Assembly: GCA_964392665.1 (NCBI GenBank) | Contig: CAYMQB010000011.1 | Span: 1 to 64,000 of the forward strand | DNA: 64,000 nucleotides | Origin: CAYMQB01 sp964392665 | Lineage (GTDB): Bacteria; Hydrothermota; E44-bin80 | Direction of reading: 5' to 3' | In this document: positions 41,526 to 50,343 of the stretch, one piece after another | Layout: each line of letters starts with the position of its first letter | Numbering within the stretch: the first letter of the stretch is position 1 | Program-made: the position numbers and the translations under genes | The notes under the pieces: model-generated | Told to the model about the DNA's origin: nothing | The model's input: only the letters and a program-made list of their open reading frames with translations | Database searches by the model: none

Positions 41526-42773
41526 GTGGCAATTGTTGAGCCTTTTAAGGGATTGAGACCAAGAAAAGGATTTGCCGAAAAAGTTGCTTCACCGCCATAC
41601 GATGTTTTGAACTCGAGTGAAGCAAGAGAAATGGTAAAAGATAAGCGTTACAGTTTTCTCCATGTTGTTAAGCCAGAGGTAGACCTTGAACCTTCGGTTG
41701 ATCTTTACGACGATAGGGTTTACCGCAAAGGAGCGGAGAATTTGAAAAGATTGATTGGGGAAGGTGTACTGGAGCAGGATGAACTGGAATGTTTCTATAT
41801 TTACAGACAGTTGATGGGGGAGCACGAGCAAACGGGACTTGTTGCAGTTGCATCTGTGGATGAATACGAAGAGGGCAAAATCAAGAAGCACGAAAACACA
41901 CGCATTGAAAAAGAAATAGACAGGTCGAAACACATAAATGCATTAAATGCGCAGGCAGGTCCTGTATTTCTTACATATAGGGCAACCGAAGAGATTGACA
42001 AACTGATGAACACTTTGACTCGGAATGAACCAGTTTACGATTTTACTTCCGAGGATAGCATCAGACATACTTTTTTTGTTGTGAAGGATAGAGAGTCCAT
42101 TAATGCTATCAGGAATGCTTTTGCAAAATTGGATTGTTTATATGTGGCAGATGGTCATCATCGTTCCGCTTCTGCATCAAGGGTAAGAAATGAAAGGAGA
42201 AAAGACTCCAGGGAGTTTACAGGCAAGGAAGAATGTAATTTTTTCCTTTCCGTCATTTTTCCTGATAAACAGATGTATATAATGGATTATAACAGGGTTG
42301 TATCCAGTTTGAATAGCTGCACAGAGGAGGAATTCCTGAAAAAGGTGGGCGAGAAATTCATTGTTGCGGAATATGCTCTGAAAGGAGATCCTTTTAAGCC
42401 GCAAGAAAAGCGTAATTTTGGAATGTATCTGCATGGGAAATGGTACCAGCTTAAAGTCAAGGAAGGTATGTTCGATAAAGAGGACCCTGTTTTCAGCCTT
42501 GATGTGAGTATTCTTCAGGAGAATTTGCTCAAGGTTGTGTTGGGCATTGAAAATCCGAGGACGGATAAAAGAATTGCATTTGTAGGTGGGATTAGAGGCT
42601 TAGGTGAACTTGAAAGGCTTGTTGATTCGGGAGAGTTCGTTGTTGCATTTAGCATGTTTCCAACAACAATTCGACAGTTGATGGCAATCGCCGATGCGGG
42701 AAAAGTAATGCCTCCAAAGTCAACCTGGTTCGAGCCAAAACTCCGCAGCGGGCTGATCACACATTTGCTCTAA
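41526..42773 (+). CDS. DUF1015 family protein
   Basis: 415 residues. Hallmarks: PFKGLRPRKGFAEKVASPPYDVL at the N-terminus, FLHVVKPEVDL, KIKKHENTRIEKEIDR, LYVADGHHRSASASRVR and VMPPKSTWFEPKLRSGL at the end. A widespread cytosolic family sometimes called SerK-like because of ADP-dependent serine kinase relatives; activity here is unproven. GTG 41526 after GGAGGAAAT. Last gene of the rightward run. Confidence 0.9.
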   Translation: MAIVEPFKGLRPRKGFAEKVASPPYDVLNSSEAREMVKDKRYSFLHVVKPEVDLEPSVDLYDDRVYRKGAENLKRLIGEGVLEQDELECFYIYRQLMGEHEQTGLVAVASVDEYEEGKIKKHENTRIEKEIDRSKHINALNAQAGPVFLTYRATEEIDKLMNTLTRNEPVYDFTSEDSIRHTFFVVKDRESINAIRNAFAKLDCLYVADGHHRSASASRVRNERRKDSREFTGKEECNFFLSVIFPDKQMYIMDYNRVVSSLNSCTEEEFLKKVGEKFIVAEYALKGDPFKPQEKRNFGMYLHGKWYQLKVKEGMFDKEDPVFSLDVSILQENLLKVVLGIENPRTDKRIAFVGGIRGLGELERLVDSGEFVVAFSMFPTTIRQLMAIADAGKVMPPKSTWFEPKLRSGLITHLL

Positions 42774-42782
42774 CGCTGACTG

Positions 42783-42885
42783 TGAAGGCTGTCATCCTGA
42801 GCACTGTCATGCTGAATTCATTTCAGCATCTCGTCTTTAGATTCTTCAATAGTTAAAAAGCAGTGTTTATTCAGAATGACAAATA
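42783..42885. repeat. Palindromic intergenic repeat (TCATTCTGAAT family)
   Basis: Between two converging genes. GTCATGCTGAATTCATTTCAGCATCTCG is followed by TCTTTAGATTCTTCAATAG and TTTATTCAGAATGACA. The latter part is repeated at 44811-44866 and 46901-46957. Confidence 0.65.
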
Positions 42886-42900
42886 GAAGTTAATGGCAGT

Positions 42901-43314
42901 TTATTTCACAAGCAAGACAGGACAGGGAGCGCACTGTATAACGTAGCTGCTAACACTACCCAATGAGCTTTCTTGTTTCTTGTGTAATCCTCTTGTCCCA
43001 ATAACTAACAGGTCATAATTTTTTGCAGTAGCACAGAGTGCTAGTGACGGTTTCTTTTCTCTTATAAGTTTTGAGTCTACTGTAAAATCGTTTTTCTCAA
43101 ATACACTTGCTGTATCACTTAGAATTTTTTTTCCATCCTCAACAAAACTCTCCATAAGTTCACTGGAAATATCTCCCTTGTATAGTCCAGGAACATACGC
43201 TACATAAATAAGTGTAACTTTTGCTTTGAAACGTTTGGCGATTTCCAGTGCGTTTTCAGCAGCGCGCAAAGAATTTGACGAACCATCTGTTGCAAGTAGG
43301 ATTTTTGAAAACAT
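42901..43314 (-). CDS. Universal stress protein (UspA family)
   Basis: 137 residues. FSKILLATDGSSNSLRAAENAL opens the fold, with VTLIYVAYVPG and the ATP-binding G-X2-G-X9-G-S signature in GTRGLHKKQESSLGSVSSYV, then CPVLLVK. A nucleotide-binding regulator used in energy or redox stress. Start ATG 43314 has AAAGGAGG; the longer frame to 43347 lacks one. Confidence 0.92.
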   Translation of the reverse strand: MFSKILLATDGSSNSLRAAENALEIAKRFKAKVTLIYVAYVPGLYKGDISSELMESFVEDGKKILSDTASVFEKNDFTVDSKLIREKKPSLALCATAKNYDLLVIGTRGLHKKQESSLGSVSSYVIQCAPCPVLLVK

Positions 43315-43353
43315 TGCTACCTCCTTTAACAAATAATTAGTCTTCACGTTCCT

Positions 43354-43382
43354 TGTTTATCATTTTTTTCTTTACTAGTCAA
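43354..43382 (-). promoter_or_regulatory. Probable promoter of the uspA-like gene
   Basis: Minus strand TTGACT (43382-43377), 17 bases, TAAACA (43359-43354). The -10 is weak. Confidence 0.4.
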
Positions 43383-43394
43383 CAAGATTTTTCT

Positions 43395-43423
43395 TGCAAA
43401 AACTTGCTCAGTCCGTTATGATA
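43395..43423 (+). promoter_or_regulatory. Probable promoter of the 43447 gene
   Basis: TTGCAA (43395-43400), 17 bases, TATGAT (43418-43423). Divergent from the uspA promoter. Confidence 0.45.
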
Positions 43424-43446
43424 CAATAAAGGAATAGGAGGAATAT

Positions 43447-44622
43447 TTGCCCATTGTTTTCTTATCTTTATTGCTTTTTTTAAGAATTGACCCAGTTTTG
43501 GATTTACTTCCAGCAAATGCCGTGCATATTCAGACTGTTGAAGATGATTGCACTAATAATGGACACAAAGAGGTGATATTTGTTTATGATGTTGATGGAC
43601 GTTTTGGAACGGCAAAGTACAAGGGGACCATCGTATCCATTTTTGAGGAAATTGAACAGCAGTACAGGGAAATTTACAAATGCAGGTTGAGTGCGGACAC
43701 GAAAATTAGGTTGGTAAAACTGTTCGAAGGAATTCCACCTTTAATCGAAGTTCAATGGTTTCACTCAAAAAGTGGGGGAAATATTTATATATGTTATGAT
43801 AAAAAGCTACTCAGGTTCAAGGAGATTATGAATCTTGAAAGTGGAGGTTTGAACAGAAAGGATCTGGATGGTGACGGTAAAGATGAGGTTTTCTCGTTTA
43901 AATTCAAATCACGGGATTGTGAAAGAGCAGAAGAAGACATTTTTGCAGGTGTGCTGACCTTTTATTCCTGTGAGGAAGGAAACATTATTTCTTATCCTGA
44001 TAAACCCTTATATATGCGACCAGGAATAACATACTTCGCAACAGATAAGGAAAATAGTGAAGCAAACTTTTTTAATATCTTACCTGACTATTCCAACAAA
44101 AGAGAATTTAGAGGTAAAGATGACCTGTCTTTTAAGTTTCTTCTGTCTCAGGATGAGGGATTTTTAAGGTTAGTGTTGCATATCAAAGATGATGCTATAT
44201 ATGAGGAAGAAAGCAATATACTAAAAGGAGACCATCTCGTCATCCTGCTGGATACAGATTTGAACCGCGATTTTTGCAGCGCCAAACTGAATAATGACGA
44301 TGTAGTAATAAAGATAGTTCCCGGGGTGGGTAAGAGCGAAAATCCTGTTGTACTGAATGGCAATAACCTATCCGCTTTTTCAAAGGATTTGACAGGGAGA
44401 ATATATGGTAGTGTAGAGAGGGAAATTGGTGGATACTCTGTTGATTTGAAGATTCCTATAGAAAGGGAATGGATGAAAAGAACAGTTTTTGGTCTTGGTT
44501 TTGAGGTTTATGACAGAGATAGGAAAAATGCATATACACCTTCCAGAAAACTATGCTGGCCTCCTAAACTCAAAGAGAACGACCCAACAACCTGGGGTAA
44601 TCTATATCTTTTTTCACATTGA
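43447..44622 (+). CDS. Secreted protein with C-terminal CBM9-like domain
   Basis: 391 residues from TTG 43447 (Shine-Dalgarno TAGGAGGA). A short hydrophobic start (IVFLSLLLFL) suggests export. The middle contains LNRKDLDGDGKDEVFSF, an FG-GAP/dockerin-like Asp loop that can bind calcium. The last ~170 residues resemble a carbohydrate-binding family 9-like beta-sandwich: RLVLHIKDDAIYEEES, VILLDTDLNRDF, GYSVDLKIPIE and GLGFEVYDRDRKN. Ligand unknown. Confidence 0.65.
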   Translation: MPIVFLSLLLFLRIDPVLDLLPANAVHIQTVEDDCTNNGHKEVIFVYDVDGRFGTAKYKGTIVSIFEEIEQQYREIYKCRLSADTKIRLVKLFEGIPPLIEVQWFHSKSGGNIYICYDKKLLRFKEIMNLESGGLNRKDLDGDGKDEVFSFKFKSRDCERAEEDIFAGVLTFYSCEEGNIISYPDKPLYMRPGITYFATDKENSEANFFNILPDYSNKREFRGKDDLSFKFLLSQDEGFLRLVLHIKDDAIYEEESNILKGDHLVILLDTDLNRDFCSAKLNNDDVVIKIVPGVGKSENPVVLNGNNLSAFSKDLTGRIYGSVEREIGGYSVDLKIPIEREWMKRTVFGLGFEVYDRDRKNAYTPSRKLCWPPKLKENDPTTWGNLYLFSH

Positions 44623-44693
44623 GTTAATAGGTAATGTATCATAATTATTGTTACAGTTATTCCTTAGGCTATTGAGGACCGGTTTGAGAAATG

Positions 44694-44866
44694 TGTCATT
44701 CTGAGTAAGTTAAGTCCCCTCTAAAAAGAGGGGATTTAGGGGTGTGTTCTGTCATTCCTGATTTTCATCAGGACAAGTCTGAGTAATTTTTTTCATATTC
44801 ATCCCGGAAGAATCTCGTCTTTAGATTCTTCAATAGTTTAAAAGCAGTGTTTATTCAGAATGACAC
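44694..44866. repeat. Composite intergenic repeat, copy 1 of a long direct pair
   Basis: Contains the hairpin CCCCTCTAAAAAGAGGGG, then TCATTCCTGATTTTCATCAGG and CTTTAGATTCTTCAATAG...TTATTCAGAATGAC. Positions 44710-44866 match 46802-46957 with only a handful of differences, so hicBA and purB lie between direct repeats. With the following promoter this fills the 372-base gap. Confidence 0.75.
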
Positions 44867-44908
44867 ACTTATTTGCTCACAGAATATTGACTCATAATCA
44901 AATTTCAC

Positions 44909-44937
44909 TTGACTATATCGTTATACTAATGTATACA
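44909..44937 (+). promoter_or_regulatory. hicBA promoter
   Basis: TTGACT (44909-44914), 17 bases, TATACA (44932-44937). A ~50-base leader ends in AAGGAGG before ATG 44995. Confidence 0.6.
44922..44935 (+). promoter_or_regulatory. Candidate HicB operator
   Basis: Perfect inverted repeat TATAC-TAAT-GTATA overlapping the spacer and -10 box. HicB antitoxins typically repress their own promoter at such palindromes; this assignment is inference from position. Confidence 0.4.
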
Positions 44938-44994
44938 TAAAGTGAAAATGAAACTCACGCATATTAGTAACCTCATAATAGTTAAGGAGGCATT

Positions 44995-45204
44995 ATGGAA
45001 AGAACTTTTACTTTGGAGTACTGGTTAGATGAAGACTGGTACGTAGGTAGGTTAAAGGAAGTTCCCGGTGTATTTAGCCAGGGTGAAACCTTAAGAGAAT
45101 TGGAAGATAATATTCAAGAGGTATATAAACTGATGATGGAAACAGAGACTTTACCTAAACTATCAGTAAAACCGAAAGAAAAAGAGTTAACAATAGCCTT
45201 ATGA
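44995..45204 (+). CDS. hicB: HicB-type antitoxin
   Basis: 69 residues. The HicB fold reads FTLEYWLDEDWYVGRLKEVPGVFSQGETLRELEDNI, then QEVYKLMMET. It neutralises the HicA mRNase by binding it. The extra C-terminal DNA-binding helix of some HicB proteins is absent, so DNA binding would need another mode. Its stop overlaps the hicA start (ATGA). Confidence 0.88.
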   Translation: MERTFTLEYWLDEDWYVGRLKEVPGVFSQGETLRELEDNIQEVYKLMMETETLPKLSVKPKEKELTIAL

Positions 45205-45377
45205 AGAGGAGAGAGCTAATAAGGTTTCTTACCAAATCAGGTTGTTTTTTGATTCGGCATGGCAAAAGACATGACATTTACATGAATCCAAAGAACGGTC
45301 GAAAAGCACCTGTCCCAAGGCATACTGAAATAAGAAGCACTTTGTTTGAGTTGATTAGAAAGCAATTAAGGGTCTAA
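45201..45377 (+). CDS. hicA: HicA-type mRNA interferase toxin
   Basis: 58 residues from ATG 45201 to TAA 45375-45377. It reads KRRELIRFLTKSGCFLIRHG, then KRHDIYMNPKNGRKAPVPRH and an ending IRKQLRV. The dsRBD-like HicA fold and a conserved His in the IRHG/RHDIYMNP region fit the family. It cleaves mRNA when free of HicB. The order hicB-hicA with a 4-base overlap is one of the two known arrangements. Too short to have been noticed by length alone. Confidence 0.87.
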   Translation: MKRRELIRFLTKSGCFLIRHGKRHDIYMNPKNGRKAPVPRHTEIRSTLFELIRKQLRV

Positions 45378-45483
45378 ACATAACTGAGAAGTATATTATT
45401 TTAGGTATAGTGTCTTCATTCTGTTATTATGAGAAGTGATACTATGAGAAATATTGTACAAGAAACCATAGATAGGAGTTAAA

Positions 45484-46776
45484 GTGATAGAAAGATACAC
45501 TACTAAAACGATGAAAGAGCTGTGGTGTGATGAGACCAAGTTTGCTAAATGGTTATTGGTTGAACTTGCTGTTCTTGAGGGTTGGGTGAAGAGGGGAGAT
45601 GTGAAGAAAATCGTTCTTGAGAGGGTGAAGAGGAGAGCGAAATTCAGCGTTAAAAGGATTGACAAAATAGAAGAAAAAGTAAAACATGATGTGATAGCAT
45701 TTCTTACGAATATTGCAGAGAATGTTGGCAAAGATGCGCGTTTTATCCATATGGGTATGACATCATCCGATGTGCTTGATACTGCGCTTGCACTGCTTTT
45801 AAGGGATGCGGGTAATGAAATACTAAAGGACTTAATATCAATTGAAAAAGTTCTAAAGAAACTCGCGGTAAAATACAAAAGAACGATAATGATCGGCAGG
45901 ACGCACGGAATACATGCTGAACCCATAACCTTTGGATTGAAAATTCTACTGTGGTACGATGAGGCGAATAGGGATGAGAAAAGGCTTATAGATGCAATAG
46001 AAAATATTTCTTATGCAAAGATTTCGGGTGCAGTTGGAACTTTTTCAACGATGCCTCCCGATGTCTTCGAATATGCATCCCGCAAACTCAAACTTAAACC
46101 CTGTTATGCTGCAAGTCAGGTTATTTCCCGCGACAGACATGCTGAATTTCTTCTTACACTTTCACTTATTGCGGGTTTTATAGAAAAAATTGCCCTTGAA
46201 ATAAGACACTTACAAAGGACAGAAGTAGGTGAGGTTATGGAACCATTTACAAAAGGTCAGAAGGGTTCAAGTGCAATGCCACACAAGAGAAATCCCATCC
46301 TATGTGAAAGATTGTGCGGATTTTCCCGTATCGTTCGCGCAGATGCTATGGTTGCTTGCGAAAATATTGCTCTGTGGCATGAAAGGGACATTAGCCATTC
46401 GTCCACAGAAAGAGTCATATTCCCTGATGCTACAACGCTTCTGGATTATGGTCTTAAGAAACTGTTTTTTATCTTGAATAATCTGGAAGTCAACACTGAG
46501 AAAATGAAAAGGAACATTGATATGACTAAAGGATTAATATTTTCCCAGAGGGTTCTTTTGAAACTTATCGAGAAAGGTATTTCAAGGGAAAAAGCCTATA
46601 GAATAGTTCAGTCCAATGCAAAGAAAGTCTGGAAGGGTAAAGAAAACTTTCTTGATGCCCTCCTGAAGGATAAGGAAGTTAAAAGAGCACTAAGTGTAAA
46701 CGAGCTAAAATCGTGTTTTACTATTGATTACTATCTCGAAAATATAGACTACATTTTTAAGAAAGTGTTACATTAA
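45484..46776 (+). CDS. purB: Adenylosuccinate lyase
   Basis: 430 residues of the fumarase/aspartase fold: GMTSSDVLDTALALLL, IGRTHGIHAEPITFG (catalytic His) and the signature GSSAMPHKRNPILCERLCG with the flexible-loop Ser. It performs two purine-synthesis steps (SAICAR to AICAR, adenylosuccinate to AMP). GTG 45484 is the start behind TAGGAG. Single gene between the two direct repeats. Confidence 0.95.
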   Translation: MIERYTTKTMKELWCDETKFAKWLLVELAVLEGWVKRGDVKKIVLERVKRRAKFSVKRIDKIEEKVKHDVIAFLTNIAENVGKDARFIHMGMTSSDVLDTALALLLRDAGNEILKDLISIEKVLKKLAVKYKRTIMIGRTHGIHAEPITFGLKILLWYDEANRDEKRLIDAIENISYAKISGAVGTFSTMPPDVFEYASRKLKLKPCYAASQVISRDRHAEFLLTLSLIAGFIEKIALEIRHLQRTEVGEVMEPFTKGQKGSSAMPHKRNPILCERLCGFSRIVRADAMVACENIALWHERDISHSSTERVIFPDATTLLDYGLKKLFFILNNLEVNTEKMKRNIDMTKGLIFSQRVLLKLIEKGISREKAYRIVQSNAKKVWKGKENFLDALLKDKEVKRALSVNELKSCFTIDYYLENIDYIFKKVLH

Positions 46777-46792
46777 TTTTCATACTGCCTTT

Positions 46793-47060
46793 TTGAGTAG
46801 ATTAAGTCCCCTCTAAAAAGAGGGGATTTAGGGGTGTGTTCTCTCATTCCTGATTTTCATCAGGACAAGTCTGAGTAATTTTTTCCATATTCACCCCGGA
46901 AGAATCTCGTCTTTAGATTCTTCAATAGTCGGAAAGCATTGCTTATTCAGAATGACAGACATTTTCCCTCTCACGAAATTACTAATTACTAAATTGCCTA
47001 ATTACGAAGTTAAATGGTTGAACGACGCTCTAAACCCTCTAAACGAAGTTCATTATCTAA
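46793..47060. repeat. Composite intergenic repeat, copy 2, followed by a long-repeat fragment
   Basis: 46802-46957 is the near copy of 44710-44866. Beyond it, 46975-47050 (AATTACTAATTACTAAATTGCC, CTCTAAACCCTCTAAACG) resembles patches of the long degenerate repeat family at 16507 and 58384. It lies between the converging purB and hslU genes. Confidence 0.7.
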
Positions 47061-47073
47061 TGAAAACTAGATT

Positions 47074-48456
47074 CTAAAGTATATATCTTGAAAGGTCTTT
47101 GTCTTCTACCAGGTTTTGCAATTTGTCGTCTACTATTTCTTTGGTTATCGCAATCTTGCCAAACTTGACATCAGGAATATCGAAAAGATAATCTTCGAGC
47201 AAGGCAGACATTATGGTTTGGAGTCTGCGTGCACCTATGTTTTCAGCCTTGTCGTTTACTACTGCTGCGTAATGAGCAATTTTTGAAATGGCATCATACG
47301 AGAAGGTTATATTCTCGTTTTCTGTATCCAGAAGTGCAGTATATTGTTTGATAAGTGCATTCTCCGGTTCAGTGAGGATTCTCTTGAAATCCTCTTCCGT
47401 AAGGCTGTTTAGTTCCACTCTTATGGGAAATCTACCCTGAATTTCAGGTATAAGGTCCGAAGGTTTGGTCATATGGAAAGCACCTGCTGCTATGAAAAGT
47501 ATGTGTTGGGTTCTTACTAATCCATATTTTGTCATCACCGTTGAACCCTCTATTATTGGCAGTAGGTCCCTTTGAACACCACTTCTCGAAACATCCGGAC
47601 CCCCTTTGTATCCTTTACCCGCTATCTTGTCTATTTCGTCAATAAATATTATACCGGAATTCTCTACTCTTAAGCGTGCCTCGTTGACGACCATTTCCAT
47701 ATCGATAAGTTTCTGAGTTTCTTCCTGGGTGAGAATTTGTTTTGCTTCATCTATAGTGACTTTTCGTGTTCTTTTCTTTTTTGGAAGGATGTTTTCTATC
47801 ATTTCTCTGAAGTTTATGTCGATTTCATCCATGCCCATTTGAGGAATTACTGCAGTAAAACTTGTTGAGCTCTCTTCGGTGTTAATCTCAACCATTCTTT
47901 TCTTCAAGACACCCGCATGTAATAATTCCCTGAGTTTTTCTCTTGTTTGTTTCAGATTTTCCTTGTCATCTTCCGCTTTTTTTATGGCGGGAAGAAGAAG
48001 GTCAAGAAGTTTTTCTTCAGCTCTTTTTTTTGCCTTCTCTTTTACTTCCTCTGCCCTTCTGGATTTTACCATATTTACGGATATACTTGTAAGGTCTCTG
48101 ACCATTGACTCGACATCACGACCTACATATCCTACTTCGGTGAATTTCGAAGCTTCCACCTTAATAAACGGTGCTTCTGCAAGTTTTGCAAGCCTCCTTG
48201 CTATTTCGGTTTTACCTACTCCAGTGGGACCTATCATTATGATGTTGTTTGGCATTATTTCTTCTTTTAATTCATCTCCTACCATCTGTCTTCTGAATCT
48301 GTTTCTTAAGGCAATTGCAACGGCTTTTTTTGCCTTATTCTGTCCAATAATGTATTTATCGAGTTTACTAACAATTTGTCTCGGAGTTAAGGAACCAACC
48401 TTGTTCAAAAGGTCTTTTTTCGTGTTCTCAATAAGAGGGCTATCTTTTTCGTTCAT
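47074..48456 (-). CDS. hslU: HslU/ClpY ATPase
   Basis: 460 residues of the AAA+ unfoldase. It opens LTPRQIVSKLDKYIIGQNKAK, Walker A is GPTGVGKTEIARRLAKL, pore and I-domain follow (AEEVKEKAKKRAEEKL), Walker B is GIIFIDEIDKIA, the sensor is GRFPIRVEL, and the C-terminus ends DLSRYIL, the tail that docks into HslV. The tail implies a working protease partner, yet no hslV is found next to it; dxs precedes it, overlapping by 17 bases. Confidence 0.95.
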   Translation of the reverse strand: MNEKDSPLIENTKKDLLNKVGSLTPRQIVSKLDKYIIGQNKAKKAVAIALRNRFRRQMVGDELKEEIMPNNIIMIGPTGVGKTEIARRLAKLAEAPFIKVEASKFTEVGYVGRDVESMVRDLTSISVNMVKSRRAEEVKEKAKKRAEEKLLDLLLPAIKKAEDDKENLKQTREKLRELLHAGVLKKRMVEINTEESSTSFTAVIPQMGMDEIDINFREMIENILPKKKRTRKVTIDEAKQILTQEETQKLIDMEMVVNEARLRVENSGIIFIDEIDKIAGKGYKGGPDVSRSGVQRDLLPIIEGSTVMTKYGLVRTQHILFIAAGAFHMTKPSDLIPEIQGRFPIRVELNSLTEEDFKRILTEPENALIKQYTALLDTENENITFSYDAISKIAHYAAVVNDKAENIGARRLQTIMSALLEDYLFDIPDVKFGKIAITKEIVDDKLQNLVEDKDLSRYIL

Positions 48457-50323
48457 TTATGTATTCTCCTACTTTTTTTGCTATTCCAGCAGGGGTCAAA
48501 CCCAGGGTTTCTCTGAGTAATGAAGAATCCCCATGAGGGATAAACCTGTCAGGAATACCTATATTCATAATATTTGCTTTCACATTTATTTCTCTCAATA
48601 ATTCCATAATTGCATCTCCGAATCCGCCTGCAAGTGCATTTTCCTCAACCGTTACAATCAATTGTTTTCCTTCTATATTTTCTTTGATGAGTTCTGCATC
48701 TATTGGTTTGATAAATCTCGCATTGATAACGGCAGTCTTTATCCCTTGCGCGTCGAGCAAGTTAGCTGCTTCAAATGATGGAAAAACCATCGAACCTATC
48801 GCAATCAGAACTACTGTATTACCATCTTTTAGCAGTTCACTTTTTCCAATTGGAATATTTCGTGCTTTCCTTTCTTTAAGTCCCATTATCTTCCCTCTGG
48901 GATACCTGATTGCAACAGGTCCTTTTCCATAGTTTAAGGCAGTGAAAAGCATATCCTTAAACTCCAGTTCGTCCTTTGGTGCCATCACAATCATATTTGG
49001 GATTATCCTCAAGTACGAAAGGTCGAAAGTTCCATGATGGGTTGGGCCATCTTCTCCCACGATTCCTGCTCTATCAAGACAGAAAGTTACGGGAAGTTTT
49101 TGAAGGCAAATGTCGTGTATGATTTGATCGTATGCCCTCTGAAGAAATGTCGAATAAATCGCAACGACGGGTTTAATTCCTTCCGTTGCAAGCCCTGCTG
49201 CGAATGTTACCGCATGTTGTTCGGCAATTCCCACATCAAAGAATCTTTCAGGAAATTTCTCAGCAAAAGTATCAAGACCTGTTCCTTGTGGCATTGCTGC
49301 AGTAATTGCAACTATTTTTTTGTCAAGTTCTGCGAATTCCGAAACGAACTTGCCAAAAACTTCCGAGTATGAAGGTGGTCCATTAGTTTTTTCTGAAAGT
49401 CCGGTATCTTTGTTGAACTTCCCCAGTCCGTGAAAATGTGTTGGGTCTGTTTCGGCGGGCGAGTAACCTTTTCCTTTCTTCGTTATTATATGGACGAGTT
49501 TTGGTCCTTTTATTCTCTTTACTTTCGAGAATATGTCGATGAGGTCAGAAATATTGTGCCCATCAACTGGTCCAAAATATTCGTATCCAAGTTCTTCAAA
49601 CAGCATTGTCGGTACAATTAGATTTTTAAGTCCATCCCCTATTTTGTGAGCAAGTTCTTTTGTTTCTTCACTTACAATAGCTGTCGGGAGTTTATTCACG
49701 AGTTCCCATACATCGTAACGCAATTTATGGTATGTTGGGATTGCCGTTATTTTCGTCAGGTATCTTCTGAATGCTCCTACATTCTTTGCTATGGACATTT
49801 CGTTATCATTTAAGACTATCAATATGTTCTTTTTAAGATGTCCGGCATTATTCAGTCCTTCGAGCGCCATTCCCCCAGTTAGTGCACCGTCACCAATGAT
49901 TGCAACGACATAGAATTTCTGTTTTTTGATATCTCTTGCGGCAACAATACCAAGAGCAGCTGAAATAGAAGTGCTTGCATGTCCTGTACCAAAGACGTCA
50001 TATTCGCTTTCTTCTCTCTTTGGAAAACCACTGACGCCTGCATACTGCCTTAAAGTGTTGAAGCTCTCGAGTCTACCTGTCAGGAGTTTATGAGCGTATG
50101 CCTGATGTCCAACATCCCATATAATTTTGTCTTCCGGGGCATCGTATATATAATGAAGGGCTAAAGTCAGTTCGACTGTACCAAGGCTTGGAGCAAGGTG
50201 ACCACCATTTTTTGCCACAACATCTATTATTTTCGCTCTCAATTCATTTGCTAATACTCTTAGTTCTTTTACATCGAGTTTCTTAATGTCTTTCGGAGAC
50301 CTTATCTTGTTTAGATATTCCAT
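48440..50323 (-). CDS. dxs: 1-deoxy-D-xylulose-5-phosphate synthase
   Basis: 627 residues. Thiamine-diphosphate enzyme that begins the MEP isoprenoid pathway. HLAPSLGTVELTLALHYIY, WDVGHQAYAHKLLTGR, GDGALTGGMALEGLNNAG (ThDP/metal motif), DRAGIVGEDGPTHHGTFDL and LTPAGIAKKV are all typical. I start at ATG 50323 (AAAGGT upstream); the longer frame from TTG 50341 adds six residues. It lies directly after ispA, a natural isoprenoid operon. Confidence 0.95.
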   Translation of the reverse strand: MEYLNKIRSPKDIKKLDVKELRVLANELRAKIIDVVAKNGGHLAPSLGTVELTLALHYIYDAPEDKIIWDVGHQAYAHKLLTGRLESFNTLRQYAGVSGFPKREESEYDVFGTGHASTSISAALGIVAARDIKKQKFYVVAIIGDGALTGGMALEGLNNAGHLKKNILIVLNDNEMSIAKNVGAFRRYLTKITAIPTYHKLRYDVWELVNKLPTAIVSEETKELAHKIGDGLKNLIVPTMLFEELGYEYFGPVDGHNISDLIDIFSKVKRIKGPKLVHIITKKGKGYSPAETDPTHFHGLGKFNKDTGLSEKTNGPPSYSEVFGKFVSEFAELDKKIVAITAAMPQGTGLDTFAEKFPERFFDVGIAEQHAVTFAAGLATEGIKPVVAIYSTFLQRAYDQIIHDICLQKLPVTFCLDRAGIVGEDGPTHHGTFDLSYLRIIPNMIVMAPKDELEFKDMLFTALNYGKGPVAIRYPRGKIMGLKERKARNIPIGKSELLKDGNTVVLIAIGSMVFPSFEAANLLDAQGIKTAVINARFIKPIDAELIKENIEGKQLIVTVEENALAGGFGDAIMELLREINVKANIMNIGIPDRFIPHGDSSLLRETLGLTPAGIAKKVGEYINERKR

Positions 50324-50343
50324 TCTGTGGACCTTTACCAAAT

